Assembly: GCF_003096655.1 (NCBI RefSeq)
Contig: NZ_QEKQ01000001.1
Coordinates: 62,001 to 126,000, forward strand
DNA: 64,000 bases
Source of the DNA: Tamilnaduibacter salinus
Lineage (GTDB): Bacteria; Pseudomonadota; Gammaproteobacteria; Pseudomonadales; Oleiphilaceae
Direction of reading: 5' to 3'
The notes under the pieces were generated by a model that saw only the letters and a program-made list of their open reading frames with translations, was not told where the DNA came from and ran no database searches. Every line of letters starts with the position of its first letter. Positions within the stretch are counted from its first letter, which is position 1. Positions 1-8,849 of the stretch are shown here, in pieces. The translations under genes were made by a program, and so were the position numbers.

Positions 1-140
1 AAAATGGCGGCAGTGGTAGTGCTGCGGCGGCTCCCATTGCCCGTTCCCTGTTTGACGCCTGGCTGATGGAACTGCCGCATGGTGATGCTGAGAAGGCGGT
101 CGTCGCCGGCTCCGACACGGAGGTGGCCAGCGATGGCTGA
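1..140 (+). CDS. mrdA: Penicillin-binding protein 2, C-terminal end (partial)
   Basis: Only the last 45 or so codons are present, read in the frame starting at base 3 and ending in TGA at 138-140. The tail reads NGGSGSAAAAPIARSLFDAW followed by a variable acidic end, which resembles the C-terminus of the class B transpeptidase that crosslinks peptidoglycan in the elongasome. Identification leans on the neighbour: the stop codon overlaps the start of rodA by 8 bases (ATGGCTGA), the usual mrdA-mrdB arrangement. The catalytic domain lies outside the window. Confidence 0.8.
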   Translation, partial: NGGSGSAAAAPIARSLFDAWLMELPHGDAEKAVVAGSDTEVASDG

Positions 141-1275
141 CCGGGACTTCATCCGCCAGATGCCGGAGCAGTCGCTGGGAGGGGAGCGGGGCCTACTCGG
201 TGCGATTCATCTCGATCCCTGGTTGTTGCTGCTGCTCTCTGTCCTGCTCTGTGCTGGTCTGGTGGTGCTATACAGTGGTGCGGATCAGAATGTGGCCGTC
301 GTCGAAGCTCAGGGCGTGCGCATCGGCATCGGTTTCCTGATCATGGTGCTGCTGGCGCAGCCCGATCCGGCTTTCTATCGGCGCTGGTCGCCGCTGGTCT
401 ATATTGCGGGTGTCATGGCCCTGATGGCGGTGCTCATCATGGGCGTGGGCGCCAAAGGGGCCCAGCGTTGGCTGGATCTACCCGGTCTGCCACGGTTCCA
501 GCCTTCGGAATTCATGAAGCTGGCGGTGCCTGCCATGGCGGCCTGGTACCTGTCGCGCTTCTATCTCCCGCCAAGCCTCTCGCGTCTGATGGTTGCGGTG
601 GTGCTGGTGTTGGTCCCGATGGTGTTGATCATTCGTCAGCCGGACCTGGGGACGGCATTGTTGGTGGGGGCGGCGGGCCTGGTGGTGGTTTTCTTTGCGG
701 GCATCAGCTGGAAGCTTGTCGGGGCGTTCCTGGCACTGATCGGTGTCACCGCGCCGGCCCTCTGGTTCTTCGTGATGCGGGAGTATCAGAAGCAGCGGGT
801 ACTGACCCTGCTGAATCCGGAAAGCGACCCGCTGGGCTCGGGCTGGAACATCATTCAGTCCAAGACGGCCATCGGCTCCGGCGGACTGACGGGCAAAGGC
901 TGGCTGTCAGGCACTCAGTCCCATCTTGACTTCCTGCCAGAGAGCCACACGGATTTTATCGTTGCCGTTCTCGCCGAGGAGTTCGGTTTCATCGGGGTTC
1001 TGGCTCTGCTGTTCCTGTATCTACTGATCATCGGCCGCTGTTTCTATATCGCCGTCTATGCCCAGGACTCGTTCAGCCGGCTGCTGGCGGGAGCGCTGAC
1101 CATGACGTTTTTCGTCTACGTGTTCGTCAACATTGGTATGGTGAGCGGTATTCTGCCGATTGTCGGTGTTCCGTTACCGCTGGTGAGCTTTGGCGGCACG
1201 TCCATTGTGACCCTGATGGCCGGGTTCGGGGTTCTGATGTCGATTCACACACACCGACGAATGCTCGCCGCCTGA
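133..1275 (+). CDS. mrdB: RodA peptidoglycan glycosyltransferase (SEDS family)
   Basis: This is a 380-residue polytopic inner-membrane SEDS protein that polymerises lipid II for side-wall growth together with PBP2. About ten hydrophobic segments are visible. The SEDS signature HTDFIVAVLAEEFG includes Asp274, which aligns with the essential Asp of E. coli RodA. PLPLVSFGGTS near the C-terminus is also typical. I chose the ATG at 133 because it overlaps the mrdA stop and gives a normal-length protein; an in-frame ATG at 79 would lie well inside mrdA. The gene is followed by mltB, rlpA and dacA on the same strand, so this is a cell-wall cluster. Confidence 0.95.
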   Translation: MADRDFIRQMPEQSLGGERGLLGAIHLDPWLLLLLSVLLCAGLVVLYSGADQNVAVVEAQGVRIGIGFLIMVLLAQPDPAFYRRWSPLVYIAGVMALMAVLIMGVGAKGAQRWLDLPGLPRFQPSEFMKLAVPAMAAWYLSRFYLPPSLSRLMVAVVLVLVPMVLIIRQPDLGTALLVGAAGLVVVFFAGISWKLVGAFLALIGVTAPALWFFVMREYQKQRVLTLLNPESDPLGSGWNIIQSKTAIGSGGLTGKGWLSGTQSHLDFLPESHTDFIVAVLAEEFGFIGVLALLFLYLLIIGRCFYIAVYAQDSFSRLLAGALTMTFFVYVFVNIGMVSGILPIVGVPLPLVSFGGTSIVTLMAGFGVLMSIHTHRRMLAA

Positions 1276-1373
1276 ATTACCGTCTGTTCAGGTTCTGTCG
1301 CCCGGGTTGTCGGCGTGGTAGCCTTTTGCACCCAGGCCCTGTCGGGCCGTTTTCACCGGAGGAGCCGATCCTG

Positions 1374-2363
1374 ATGCTGCGGTCCTGTTTCCTGTCTGTG
1401 ATGCTCTTAATCGCGCTTTCCCTGCTGTCGGCTGGCACGACGGCGGACTACCGTCAGGATCCGGAGGCGAGGGCCATGGTGGACCGGCTGGTTGCTGAAG
1501 ACGGCCTGGACCGCAATCAGCTCATGGATTGGCTGGGGCAGGCCCGACGACAGGAACAGGTTCTGTCGCTGATCCGCCGCCCCGCCGAGAAGACGCTGAC
1601 CTGGGGCGAGTACCGGTCCATCTTTCTCACCGAGCGCCGGACCCGCCTCGGTCACCGTTTTCTCAATCAACACGAGCAGGCGTTTGCCCGGGCGGAAGAC
1701 GTCTACGGGGTACCCCGTGCCATTGTGGCCGCCATCATTGGCGTTGAAACACGCTATGGCGACGTGATGGGCTCAATCCGGGTGCTGGATGCGCTCGCGA
1801 CGCTCGCCTTTGATTATCCGCCCCGGTCGGACTTTTTCCGTGGCCAGCTGGCGGAGTATTTCCGGCTGGTTCACGAGCAGGATTTCGAGGTCACAGAGCC
1901 CACCGGCTCCTATGCCGGCGCCATGGGCTATGGGCAATTCATACCCGGCAGCTATCGTCATTACGCGCGGGATTTCGATGGCGATGGCGTCGTGGACCTG
2001 ATGGGCAGTCCGGTTGACGCCATTGGCAGTGTCGCGCATTACATGGCCCGGCACGACTGGCAGCCCGGGCAGCCGGTGGCCGTGCCAGTCGATGAAGCGA
2101 CTCCGTCACCCGCGCTTCTGACCGAGGGGCTGAAGCCCCGGCTGACACTGGCGGATTATCGCCGAGCCGGCATTGACGACGGCACCCCTCTGGCATCGGA
2201 CACGCCAGCGCGGCTATTGGCTCTGACGGTGGGAGACCAGACGCGGTACTGGCTGACGTTCCCCAATTTCTACGCCATAACACGCTATAATCACAGCCAT
2301 CTTTACGCGATGGCGGTTCTCGCGCTGTCCCGGACGCTTGAGACGGATGAAGGCAAAGGCTGA
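1374..2363 (+). CDS. mltB: Lytic murein transglycosylase B
   Basis: A periplasmic lytic transglycosylase of about 329 residues (SLT2/MltB family) that cleaves the MurNAc-GlcNAc bond with formation of an anhydro end. A signal peptide (about residues 1-23) is followed by a mature protein containing VAAIIGVETRYG, with catalytic Glu125, and AMGYGQFIPGSY, both family hallmarks. There is no lipobox Cys, unlike E. coli MltB, so it is probably soluble in the periplasm. The start at 1374 is preceded by GGAGGAG at good spacing; an upstream in-frame ATG at 1326 lacks a ribosome-binding site and would spoil the signal peptide. It overlaps or abuts rlpA. Confidence 0.93.
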   Translation: MLRSCFLSVMLLIALSLLSAGTTADYRQDPEARAMVDRLVAEDGLDRNQLMDWLGQARRQEQVLSLIRRPAEKTLTWGEYRSIFLTERRTRLGHRFLNQHEQAFARAEDVYGVPRAIVAAIIGVETRYGDVMGSIRVLDALATLAFDYPPRSDFFRGQLAEYFRLVHEQDFEVTEPTGSYAGAMGYGQFIPGSYRHYARDFDGDGVVDLMGSPVDAIGSVAHYMARHDWQPGQPVAVPVDEATPSPALLTEGLKPRLTLADYRRAGIDDGTPLASDTPARLLALTVGDQTRYWLTFPNFYAITRYNHSHLYAMAVLALSRTLETDEGKG

Positions 2364-2364
2364 T

Positions 2365-3201
2365 ATGCGGGTTCTGGTGGTGTGGTTGTTGGTGGGGCTG
2401 GTGGCCGGATGTGCCTCGACGCCGGATTCCTCGTCCCGATATGATCTGGCTCAGGATCGCGGTCCATCCGGTAATCCGGATGTCAGCGAACTGGAGAACG
2501 CGGTGCCCCGCTATGAACCCCGGACGTCGGCCGGCAACAAGTCCCCCTACACGGTCTGGGGCGAGCAGTACACGGTCATGAGTGACGCCAGTGCCCGGAA
2601 CTATGTCCAGCGTGGACGCGCGAGCTGGTACGGCGAGAAATTTCACGGTCACCGGACGTCCAACGGCGAAATCTTCGACATGTATGCCATGTCGGCGGCG
2701 CACAAGCGACTGCCACTGCCAAGCTTTGCCCGAGTGACGAACCTTGAAAACGGCCGTCAGGTGATTGTGCGGGTCAACGACCGAGGCCCTTTCCATGAGG
2801 GCCGGATCATCGATCTGTCCTGGGCGGCTGCCAGAAAACTCGGGTTCAGCGATCACGGCACGGCTCGGGTCGAGGTGGCCTCAGTCACGGTATCGCCGGA
2901 TGGCCAGCGGTATGTTGCCGGATCAGACGGTGTATCGGAAGCTCCGGATGAGGACGGCACGCCGGCCAGCGCGCAAGCGCTGTTCGTTCAGGTGGCCTCC
3001 TTTACCCAGCCGGGTTCGGCACAGCGCCTGTCGCAACGCCTGCGTCAGGCCATTGGTGAGGCAGTCCGGGTGCGAACGGCGGGCCCCTGGCACCGGGTGC
3101 AGGTCGGGCCGTTTTCCGCCCGATCGGAAGCAGAGAGCCACCGGTGGCGCATCGAGCGTCAGGGCTTTGGACGCCCGATTGTCGTTACCGCGCCGAACTG
3201 A
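2365..3201 (+). CDS. rlpA: RlpA septal ring lytic transglycosylase, lipoprotein
   Basis: An outer-membrane lipoprotein of about 278 residues. The signal peptide ends in the lipobox LVAGC, giving lipid-modified Cys16. The double-psi beta-barrel RlpA domain carries RASWYGEKFHGHRTSNGE and VRVNDRGPF, and a C-terminal SPOR domain (about the last 75 residues, starting FVQVASF) binds denuded glycan strands at the septum. In Pseudomonas the protein cleaves such naked glycans. Starts at TTG 2338, ATG 2347 and ATG 2365 are all in frame. I prefer 2365, just after the mltB stop, with AAAGG upstream, because it gives the cleanest signal peptide. Confidence 0.92.
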   Translation: MRVLVVWLLVGLVAGCASTPDSSSRYDLAQDRGPSGNPDVSELENAVPRYEPRTSAGNKSPYTVWGEQYTVMSDASARNYVQRGRASWYGEKFHGHRTSNGEIFDMYAMSAAHKRLPLPSFARVTNLENGRQVIVRVNDRGPFHEGRIIDLSWAAARKLGFSDHGTARVEVASVTVSPDGQRYVAGSDGVSEAPDEDGTPASAQALFVQVASFTQPGSAQRLSQRLRQAIGEAVRVRTAGPWHRVQVGPFSARSEAESHRWRIERQGFGRPIVVTAPN

Positions 3202-3252
3202 ACGGCAATGGCACGGTCTGACCCGGGCTAGTGAGCATGTCACGATCTGTGT

Positions 3253-3281
3253 CCACAGAAAAACCATTGATAAACCACGGA
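3253..3281 (+). repeat. Degenerate half copy of the CACGGAA-type repeat arm
   Basis: The bases just before the dacA start resemble one arm of the four palindromic repeats described at 8.2, 25.7, 27.3 and 32.7 kb. Three spaced units, CCACAGAA, CCATTGA and CCACGGAA, match the arm consensus apart from three single-base insertions and one or two substitutions. No partner arm is visible nearby. It could be a decayed copy or a chance match. Confidence 0.35.
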
Positions 3282-4487
3282 ATGAAACCAGCAATGACTC
3301 AAGTAATCCCTTATCGAATGGGCCGACACCTGTCGGTGTGCGTTGCACTACTCATTGGCCTGATGGTGAGCGTGGTCGGGGCGGCGAACGCTCAGGGCCA
3401 GCAGGCCCTGATTCCGTCGCCGCCGACAGTCTCGGCCAGTTCCTACATTCTCATGGACGCCCGCAGCGGTCGGGTGATCATCGAGGAGAACAGTGATGAG
3501 CATCTGCCGCCGGCGAGCTTGACCAAGATGATGACGGCCTACATCGTCGAGCGCGAGCTTGATGAGCAGCGCATTGCCATGTCGGATCAGGTGCCGATCA
3601 GCGTCAATGCCTGGAAGACCGGTGGTTCGCGGATGTTCGTCCAGGAAGGCACCGAGGTGTCCGTTGAGAAACTGCTCAAGGGCGTCATCATCCAGTCGGG
3701 TAACGATGCCAGTGTGGCATTGGCCGAGTTCATTGCCGGCAGTGAGGATGCTTTCGCCGATATCATGAACCAGCAGGCGCGCCAGTTGGGGATGGAAAAC
3801 TCGCGTTTCCAGAACGCAACCGGACTGCCGGAGAGCGACCACTATTCGTCCGCCCGCGATCTGGCACTGCTGGCGCAGGCGATTATCGAGGATTACCCGG
3901 ATAATTACCCCCTCTACGCGGAGAAGTACTTCACCTACAACGACATCCGTCAGCCTAACCGCAACAGCCTGTTGTGGCGTGACCCGTCGGTGGACGGGCT
4001 GAAAACCGGGCACACGGAAGCGGCGGGCTACTGTCTGGTGGCTTCGGCGGACCGTAAGGGCATGCGGCTGATTGCCGTGGTGATGGGGACGAGCAGTGAA
4101 CAAGCCCGGGCGCAGGAGGTCCAGAAACTGCTCAATTATGGCTTCCGCTACTACGAGACCCACAAGGTTCTCAGCGCCGGCCAGTCTCTGGAGGAGAACC
4201 GGGTCTGGGGCGGTCAGGCCGATCAGGTCAGTCTTGGTGTCAGTGACGATGCCGTCGTTACCATCCCGCGGGACAGCAAAGAACAGCTCGAGTACATGAT
4301 GGACATTGACACCGTGATCGAGGCGCCCGTGCAGGCCGGTGACGAACTCGGTGAGGTCCGGGTCACGCTCGATGGCGAGGTGATCGTTCGTGAGCCGGTT
4401 GTTGCGCTGCAGAGCGTTCCCGAAGGAGGTTTGTTCAAGCGTCTGTGGGATGCCATCAAACTCTTCTTCATTCAGCTGTTCAGCTAG
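3282..4487 (+). CDS. dacA: D-alanyl-D-alanine carboxypeptidase (PBP5/6 type)
   Basis: A low-molecular-mass penicillin-binding protein of about 401 residues that removes the terminal D-Ala from stem pentapeptides. The three active-site motifs are present: SLTK (Ser79, Lys82), SGN (139-141) and KTG (241-243). The signal peptide ends around AANAQG. The C-terminal peptide GLFKRLWDAIKLFFIQLF is the amphipathic membrane anchor of this family. The start is uncertain: ATG 3282, 3294 and 3318 are all in frame and none has a strong ribosome-binding site. A degenerate repeat arm lies immediately upstream of 3282. Confidence 0.93.
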   Translation: MKPAMTQVIPYRMGRHLSVCVALLIGLMVSVVGAANAQGQQALIPSPPTVSASSYILMDARSGRVIIEENSDEHLPPASLTKMMTAYIVERELDEQRIAMSDQVPISVNAWKTGGSRMFVQEGTEVSVEKLLKGVIIQSGNDASVALAEFIAGSEDAFADIMNQQARQLGMENSRFQNATGLPESDHYSSARDLALLAQAIIEDYPDNYPLYAEKYFTYNDIRQPNRNSLLWRDPSVDGLKTGHTEAAGYCLVASADRKGMRLIAVVMGTSSEQARAQEVQKLLNYGFRYYETHKVLSAGQSLEENRVWGGQADQVSLGVSDDAVVTIPRDSKEQLEYMMDIDTVIEAPVQAGDELGEVRVTLDGEVIVREPVVALQSVPEGGLFKRLWDAIKLFFIQLFS

Positions 4488-4496
4488 GGAGCGGTC

Positions 4497-4766
4497 ATGA
4501 GTCAGCAACAACCGCCCAAAATTGAGTTCCCGTGTGACTACACGATCAAGGTGGTCGGCGACGCCGCTCCGGACTTTCGCGAACTGGTGATCGCGGTCGT
4601 GGAGCGTCACGCACCGGGCATTAATGAGAAGGATGTGCATGAGCGAGACAGTCGCAACGGCCGGTTTGTCTCCGTCCGGTTGCGCATCCGGGCGACCGGC
4701 GAAGACCAGCTCAAGGCCCTGACCGAGGACCTCAAGGCCACTGGCCGCGTTCACATGGTGCTTTGA
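4497..4766 (+). CDS. ybeD: YbeD-like DUF493 protein
   Basis: An 89-residue cytoplasmic protein with the small alpha/beta ACT-like fold of the YbeD/DUF493 family. The recognisable core is [12 protein letters not shown], then a helix and [18 protein letters not shown]. The molecular role is not established. It sits between dacA and lipB exactly as in many gammaproteobacteria, 9 bp after dacA and overlapping the lipB start by one base (TGATG), so it is almost certainly co-transcribed with lipB. Confidence 0.9.
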   Translation: MSQQQPPKIEFPCDYTIKVVGDAAPDFRELVIAVVERHAPGINEKDVHERDSRNGRFVSVRLRIRATGEDQLKALTEDLKATGRVHMVL

Positions 4767-5422
4767 TGGTTCGTGTCCGGGAGCTCGGTCAGCAGCCCTA
4801 CCAGCCGGTCTGGGAGGCGATGAAGGCATTCACCGACCAGCGGGTGTCTGACACGCCTGATGAACTCTGGGCGCTGGAGCACCCGCCGGTATTCACCCAG
4901 GGGCAGGCCGGGCGTGCCGAGCACATTCTGGCGCCGGGAGATATCCCCGTTGTCCCGGTGGACCGGGGCGGACAGGTGACCTATCACGGGCCCGGCCAGT
5001 TGGTGGTTTACCTGATGGTGGATCTGAAACGCCGTCGGATGGGGGTGCGGGACCTGGTGTCGGGTATCGAATCCGCATTGGTGACGATGCTGGCCGGGTA
5101 TGGCATCGCAGCGGCCCCCCGGTCGGATGCCCCGGGGGTGTACGTGGACGGCGCGAAGATCGCGTCTCTCGGGTTGCGGGTCCGCCGCGGGTGTTCGTTT
5201 CACGGCCTGGCACTGAACGTGGATATGGATCTGGAGCCGTTCAGTCGGATCAACCCCTGTGGCCTGGCCGGGCAGCCCATGTGCCGGATGACCGATTATC
5301 AACCGTCTGCAACCGTCGCGACCATCACGCCCGAGTTGCTGGACGCGCTGTCGACGTCGCTGGCACTGGGCGCATTGACCTTTGAAACAACCCTCCCGGC
5401 ATCGCTCTCACCGACCGGATAG
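4766..5422 (+). CDS. lipB: Octanoyl-[ACP]:protein N-octanoyltransferase
   Basis: A 218-residue enzyme that transfers octanoate from acyl-carrier protein to the lipoyl domains of 2-oxoacid dehydrogenases and GcvH, the first step of lipoate assembly. The family motif [14 protein letters not shown] is present. The acyl-enzyme Cys165 lies in NPCG, and the partner Lys131 lies in GAKIASLG. The start ATG at 4766 overlaps the ybeD stop. The next enzyme of the pathway, LipA, is encoded separately at 28.7-29.8 kb, and a lipoyl-dependent E2 lies at 52.7-53.8 kb. Confidence 0.95.
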   Translation: MVRVRELGQQPYQPVWEAMKAFTDQRVSDTPDELWALEHPPVFTQGQAGRAEHILAPGDIPVVPVDRGGQVTYHGPGQLVVYLMVDLKRRRMGVRDLVSGIESALVTMLAGYGIAAAPRSDAPGVYVDGAKIASLGLRVRRGCSFHGLALNVDMDLEPFSRINPCGLAGQPMCRMTDYQPSATVATITPELLDALSTSLALGALTFETTLPASLSPTG

Positions 5423-5441
5423 CTGCTACCCAGGTGCGCCC

Positions 5442-6539
5442 TCAGTCGGCGATGACTTCTACCGGGGTCCCGTGAACGCACACCTGGTTCCGCCCACCAC
5501 TCTTGGCTTCGTACAGCGCATCGTCGGCCTCCTGCAGGAGCCGATCGATCGAGGCGCTGTTGCAGATTGTTGCGATGCCGGCGCTGACCGTCGTGCTGAT
5601 GGGGCTACCGCTGTCGGACGGGACGGTCTGGGCTGCGATTGTCGAGCGAAGCCGTTCCGCCGTCTGGTAAGCCTGGGAGGCATCCGTTTCCGGCAGAATC
5701 ACGAGGAACTCTTCTCCCCCCCAGCGGGAAACGGTATCGACCCGACGGCAGACAGTTTTCAGCTGGCTGGCCACCATGACAATCATCTTGTCGCCCACCT
5801 GATGACCGTAGGTATCGTTGATGCCCTTAAAGTGATCGATGTCCAGAAGAATGACGGAGAAAGAGCGGCTGTTACGCTGATAGCGCTCGTACTCATGTTC
5901 CAGTGCCCCAAGCCCCTCGCGACGATTCGCCAGATCGGTCATGGCGTCATGCTTGGCGGCGTACTCGTAGTCTCGGGCCAGCGAGAGCAGGCTTGCCTTG
6001 CTGCGGCGACGGCTGAGGTCCAGAAGAAAACAGCAGACCATTTCAAATCCCAGCACTGCGGTCATGGTAATGCCGAAGTAATTTCCGTAAGGCGCATTGA
6101 AAAGCTGGCTGCCAAGCGGCGAGAAAAGTAGCGTTACCCCCACAAGGCCCAGCAGGCAGGTGCCCACACCGACCTTGATGCTGCTGATATAGAACACAAC
6201 CGGCGGATAGGCGAACAACCACAGGATTGCCGCCCCTTGCTCCAGGGCACCGAGGGCCAGATAGAAAAAAAGGAACGTGATAAGAGTGATGAACGTCCGG
6301 CGTTGCAGGGCCTGATGACGCCGGGCCCAATAGACGAAGCTGTTGGCGACCAGCAGAATCGCCACCACGATCAGCACCGTGACGTGAATGAAATCGCCCC
6401 GCTCACCCGCCCGCCAGGCAAAAAAGAACAGCAGGGGCAGGGCGGCAATGCTCAGGCCGTTAATCAGCGTTGGTACGGGAATTTCACCCCGGACGAGCTG
6501 CTCGGCCAGCGCGTGATCGTCTTCGTATGTTTCAGGCAT
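5442..6539 (-). CDS. Membrane-anchored diguanylate cyclase (GGDEF domain)
   Basis: A 365-residue protein that should make cyclic di-GMP from two GTP. The N-terminal half has about six hydrophobic helices and a short cytoplasmic lead, resembling a simple membrane sensor region with no recognised ligand domain. The C-terminal GGDEF domain (about residues 195-360) has DIDHFKGINDTYGH and an intact RWGGEEF active site. The inhibitory I-site RxxD (RRVD) lies five residues before GGEEF, so product inhibition is likely. It is convergent with lipB, 19 bp apart, and has no partner gene. The input signal is unknown. Confidence 0.9.
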   Translation of the reverse strand: MPETYEDDHALAEQLVRGEIPVPTLINGLSIAALPLLFFFAWRAGERGDFIHVTVLIVVAILLVANSFVYWARRHQALQRRTFITLITFLFFYLALGALEQGAAILWLFAYPPVVFYISSIKVGVGTCLLGLVGVTLLFSPLGSQLFNAPYGNYFGITMTAVLGFEMVCCFLLDLSRRRSKASLLSLARDYEYAAKHDAMTDLANRREGLGALEHEYERYQRNSRSFSVILLDIDHFKGINDTYGHQVGDKMIVMVASQLKTVCRRVDTVSRWGGEEFLVILPETDASQAYQTAERLRSTIAAQTVPSDSGSPISTTVSAGIATICNSASIDRLLQEADDALYEAKSGGRNQVCVHGTPVEVIAD

Positions 6540-6692
6540 TGTTTCTGGGATTGTTATTGTGGTCTTTGATGTCTCGCAATACTTGAGACAACTGACATTA
6601 ATCTAGCCTGACTTCAGCCGGTTGTCTGTTTTTAATCGTAACTGTCACATCTTACATTGGCTCCATGGTCGGGGCTGTCATGGCAGGTCAGT

Positions 6693-6722
6693 GACCGGTC
6701 TGATCGGCCGGTCCCGTATAAT
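6693..6722 (+). promoter_or_regulatory. Likely promoter of the AarF/UbiB-type gene
   Basis: A perfect -10 hexamer TATAAT lies at 6717-6722, 34 bp before the chosen start codon. The -35 region is poor, with GTGACC at 6691-6696 and a 20-bp spacer. The inverted repeat GACCGG...CCGGTC (6693-6713) covers the spacer and might be an operator. This is sequence resemblance only. Confidence 0.4.
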
Positions 6723-6755
6723 GGACACTGGCATTCAACAATGGTTTCCGGATTC

Positions 6756-8150
6756 ATGAGTACGAGTAAGACACGGAAAGCGGTTTCCCGCATCAAGACG
6801 GGGCGTTTCGAGCGCCAGCTCAGCCTGACACGGGCGGGCCTCTTCGCGGGGACGCGGATGGCGACACACATGGCGACCAACTGGTTCGGGGGGCGCGAGA
6901 CGCGCGAGCAGCGCAGCCGCGACATGATGTCCAGCCAGGCACGCTTTCTGGTCGATGAGCTCGGCAAGCTCAAAGGCAGTGTTGTCAAGATCGGGCAGGT
7001 GATGGCGCTCTACGGCGAACACTTTCTCCCGGAAGAGGTGACGGAAGCCCTGCACACGCTTGAGGATCAGACCACCTGGCTGGAATGGTCGTCGATCCGC
7101 CGTGTGTTGCTCGAGGAGTTGGGCGCTCAGCGCCTGGCGGAGCTGGAAGTGGATGCCGAACCGATTGGTGCGGCGTCACTGGGGCAGGTGCATCGGGCGC
7201 GGCGCCGTTCGGACGGCCTGGAACTGGTGCTCAAGATCCAGTATCCAGGGGTTGCCGAGGCGGTGGACAGTGATCTGAATGCGGTTGCGCAGATCCTCAA
7301 GATGGCGCGTTTGGTGTCCATTGGCCCCGAGTTCAATGAGTGGCTCGAGGAAGTCCGTACCATGATGCACCGTGAGGTGGATTATGGGCTGGAAGGGCGG
7401 ACCACAGAGCACTTCCGCCAGATGCTGCTGGATGATGATCGCTTCATCGTTCCGCGCGTGCTGCCTGAGTTCTCCACCTCTCATGTGATGGCCTCTACCT
7501 ATGAGTCCGGCATTACGGTCGGATCCGACGAAGTGGCGAATCTTCCTGTGGAGCGCCGCAGCGCCCTGGGCAGGGCGGCCCTGGAGCTGTTCTTTCGGGA
7601 GTTGTTTGTCTGGGGTGAAATCCAGACCGATCCGAACTTTGGCAACTACCGTATTCGTGTTTCGCCGGACCCGGCTCGCGAACCGGACCGGATCGTTCTG
7701 CTCGACTTCGGCGCGGTTCAGGAATATCCCGACCGGTTCCTGAACCCCGTGCGCAAGATGATCGAAGCGTCCTACGAGCAGGACCGCGAACGCGTGATTG
7801 AGGGCGGAATCGCTCTGCATTTCATGAGCCGCGACTGGCCGGAGGATGTGCTCTATCGGTTCGCGGAGGTCTGCATGTCGGTTCTGGAACCGCTGGCGCC
7901 GCATAACTCGGACTGGCCCGATTACGCTGTGAACGAACAGGGGCAGTACCGCTGGAAACAGAGCGATCTGCCTTCAAGGGTGGCCCGCCAGGCCGCCCGT
8001 TCCGCGATCAGCCGGTATTTCCGCATTCCCCCGAAAGAGTTCGTCTTCCTCAACCGAAAGCTCATTGGCGTCTACACGCTGATCGCTGTGCTCAAGGCGG
8101 AGTTTAACGGCGAGGATCTGCTGCGAGCTTACTTGTACCCCGAGAAGTGA
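6756..8150 (+). CDS. AarF/ABC1/UbiB-family atypical kinase-like protein
   Basis: A protein of about 464 residues with the ABC1 (UbiB-like) protein-kinase-like fold. Diagnostic motifs are KIGQ (in GSVVKIGQVMALYG), the Ala-rich nucleotide loop GAASLGQVHRA that replaces the usual Gly-rich loop, the Lys in LVLKIQYPG, and the metal-binding LLDFGAVQ. Family members are linked to ubiquinone biosynthesis or lipid handling. This one lacks the C-terminal transmembrane helices of true UbiB and is not next to ubiE/ubiJ, so I give no symbol. ATG 6741 is an alternative start, but 6756 has CCGGA upstream. Confidence 0.8.
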   Translation: MSTSKTRKAVSRIKTGRFERQLSLTRAGLFAGTRMATHMATNWFGGRETREQRSRDMMSSQARFLVDELGKLKGSVVKIGQVMALYGEHFLPEEVTEALHTLEDQTTWLEWSSIRRVLLEELGAQRLAELEVDAEPIGAASLGQVHRARRRSDGLELVLKIQYPGVAEAVDSDLNAVAQILKMARLVSIGPEFNEWLEEVRTMMHREVDYGLEGRTTEHFRQMLLDDDRFIVPRVLPEFSTSHVMASTYESGITVGSDEVANLPVERRSALGRAALELFFRELFVWGEIQTDPNFGNYRIRVSPDPAREPDRIVLLDFGAVQEYPDRFLNPVRKMIEASYEQDRERVIEGGIALHFMSRDWPEDVLYRFAEVCMSVLEPLAPHNSDWPDYAVNEQGQYRWKQSDLPSRVARQAARSAISRYFRIPPKEFVFLNRKLIGVYTLIAVLKAEFNGEDLLRAYLYPEK

Positions 8151-8155
8151 ATGTC

Positions 8156-8258
8156 GCCACGGAAAAACACTGAAAACACGGAAAGCGGCCTTTGGCCGCG
8201 ATGATTGAATGAAGTCTGACGGTTAACGACTTCCGCGTTTTCTGTGTCATTCCGTGGC
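8156..8258. repeat. Palindromic CACGGAA-type repeat, copy A
   Basis: This imperfect inverted repeat fills the gap between two convergent genes (stops at 8150 and 8265). The left arm (8156-8185) starts GCCACGGAAAAACACTGAAA and the right arm (8230-8258) ends TTCCGTGGC. The arms pair at about 24 of 28 positions. Each arm is made of three CACGGAA-like units spaced 9-10 bp apart. An inner hairpin GCGGCC-TTT-GGCCGC lies at 8185-8199. It could act as a bidirectional terminator or 3'-end stabiliser. Three more full copies occur in the window, all between convergent genes. Confidence 0.85.
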
Positions 8259-8264
8259 AAAAAA

Positions 8265-8690
8265 TCACTGAGGAACCGCCTGCACCGCCCACAACACCAC
8301 CGCATACCGCACCCCCTTGCCGATCGTCACCAGCACGATGAAGTTCAGCCACGGCACGCGCATCAGCCCGCCAATCACCGTCAGTGCGTCGCCGCCAATC
8401 GGAAGCCAGCCCAGCAGCAGGGACCACTGACCGTAACGGTTGAAGCGGTCCTGCGCCTTCTGGAGCTGCTTCTCGGAAACCGGAAACCAGCGCCGGTCAC
8501 GGAACCGTTCAATCTGACGGCCGATCCAGCCGTTCACCACGGAGCCGAGGGAGTTACCGGCGGTGGCGGACAGCCATAACCACCAGGGATTCAGGCCTTG
8601 CGCGACCAGGGCGCCCAGCAGAATCTCGGAATAGGCGGGAAGCAGTGTGGCGGCTGCAAAGGCCGTTGCAAAAAGGGTCAGGTAGCTCAT
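8265..8690 (-). CDS. yqaA: YqaA-family inner membrane protein (DedA/VTT-like)
   Basis: A 141-residue integral membrane protein of the small YqaA branch of the SNARE-associated/VTT (DedA-like) superfamily. Visible features are a hydrophobic N-terminus with TLLPAYSEILLGALV, the family-typical GNSLGSVVNGWIGR, the central amphipathic RYGQWSLLLGWLPIGGDALT and a last helix. DedA relatives are implicated in lipid carrier transport, but the role of YqaA itself is unproven. It stands alone, convergent with the upstream kinase-like gene across repeat copy A. Confidence 0.85.
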   Translation of the reverse strand: MSYLTLFATAFAAATLLPAYSEILLGALVAQGLNPWWLWLSATAGNSLGSVVNGWIGRQIERFRDRRWFPVSEKQLQKAQDRFNRYGQWSLLLGWLPIGGDALTVIGGLMRVPWLNFIVLVTIGKGVRYAVVLWAVQAVPQ

Positions 8691-8849
8691 GAAATGCCGT
8701 GATCCCGCGTGACGAATCGCTTGGTTCTATCAGGATGATTCACTGTATTGAGTTTCAATATGCAGTGGATTCTGGCACCATGCTGCCCGTTTTTTAATCA
8801 GTGTACGTGGTGTCGCTGACATACGTTGATCATCTCGAAGGAGGGTGGA

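Noticed and set aside
1939-2856. Long minus-strand reading frame opposite mltB and rlpA
   Set aside because: It is a shadow of two well-identified genes on the other strand, with low-complexity Arg/Pro/His-rich translation and no ribosome-binding site.
3348-4829. 493-codon minus-strand frame opposite dacA, ybeD and lipB
   Set aside because: It overlaps three convincing genes, has a biased His/Arg/Asp composition and no recognisable motif.
8156-8258. CRISPR-like array suggested by the spaced CACGGAA units
   Set aside because: Units are 7-8 bp, spaced 9-10 bp, inverted between arms and without unique spacers; no cas genes are present.
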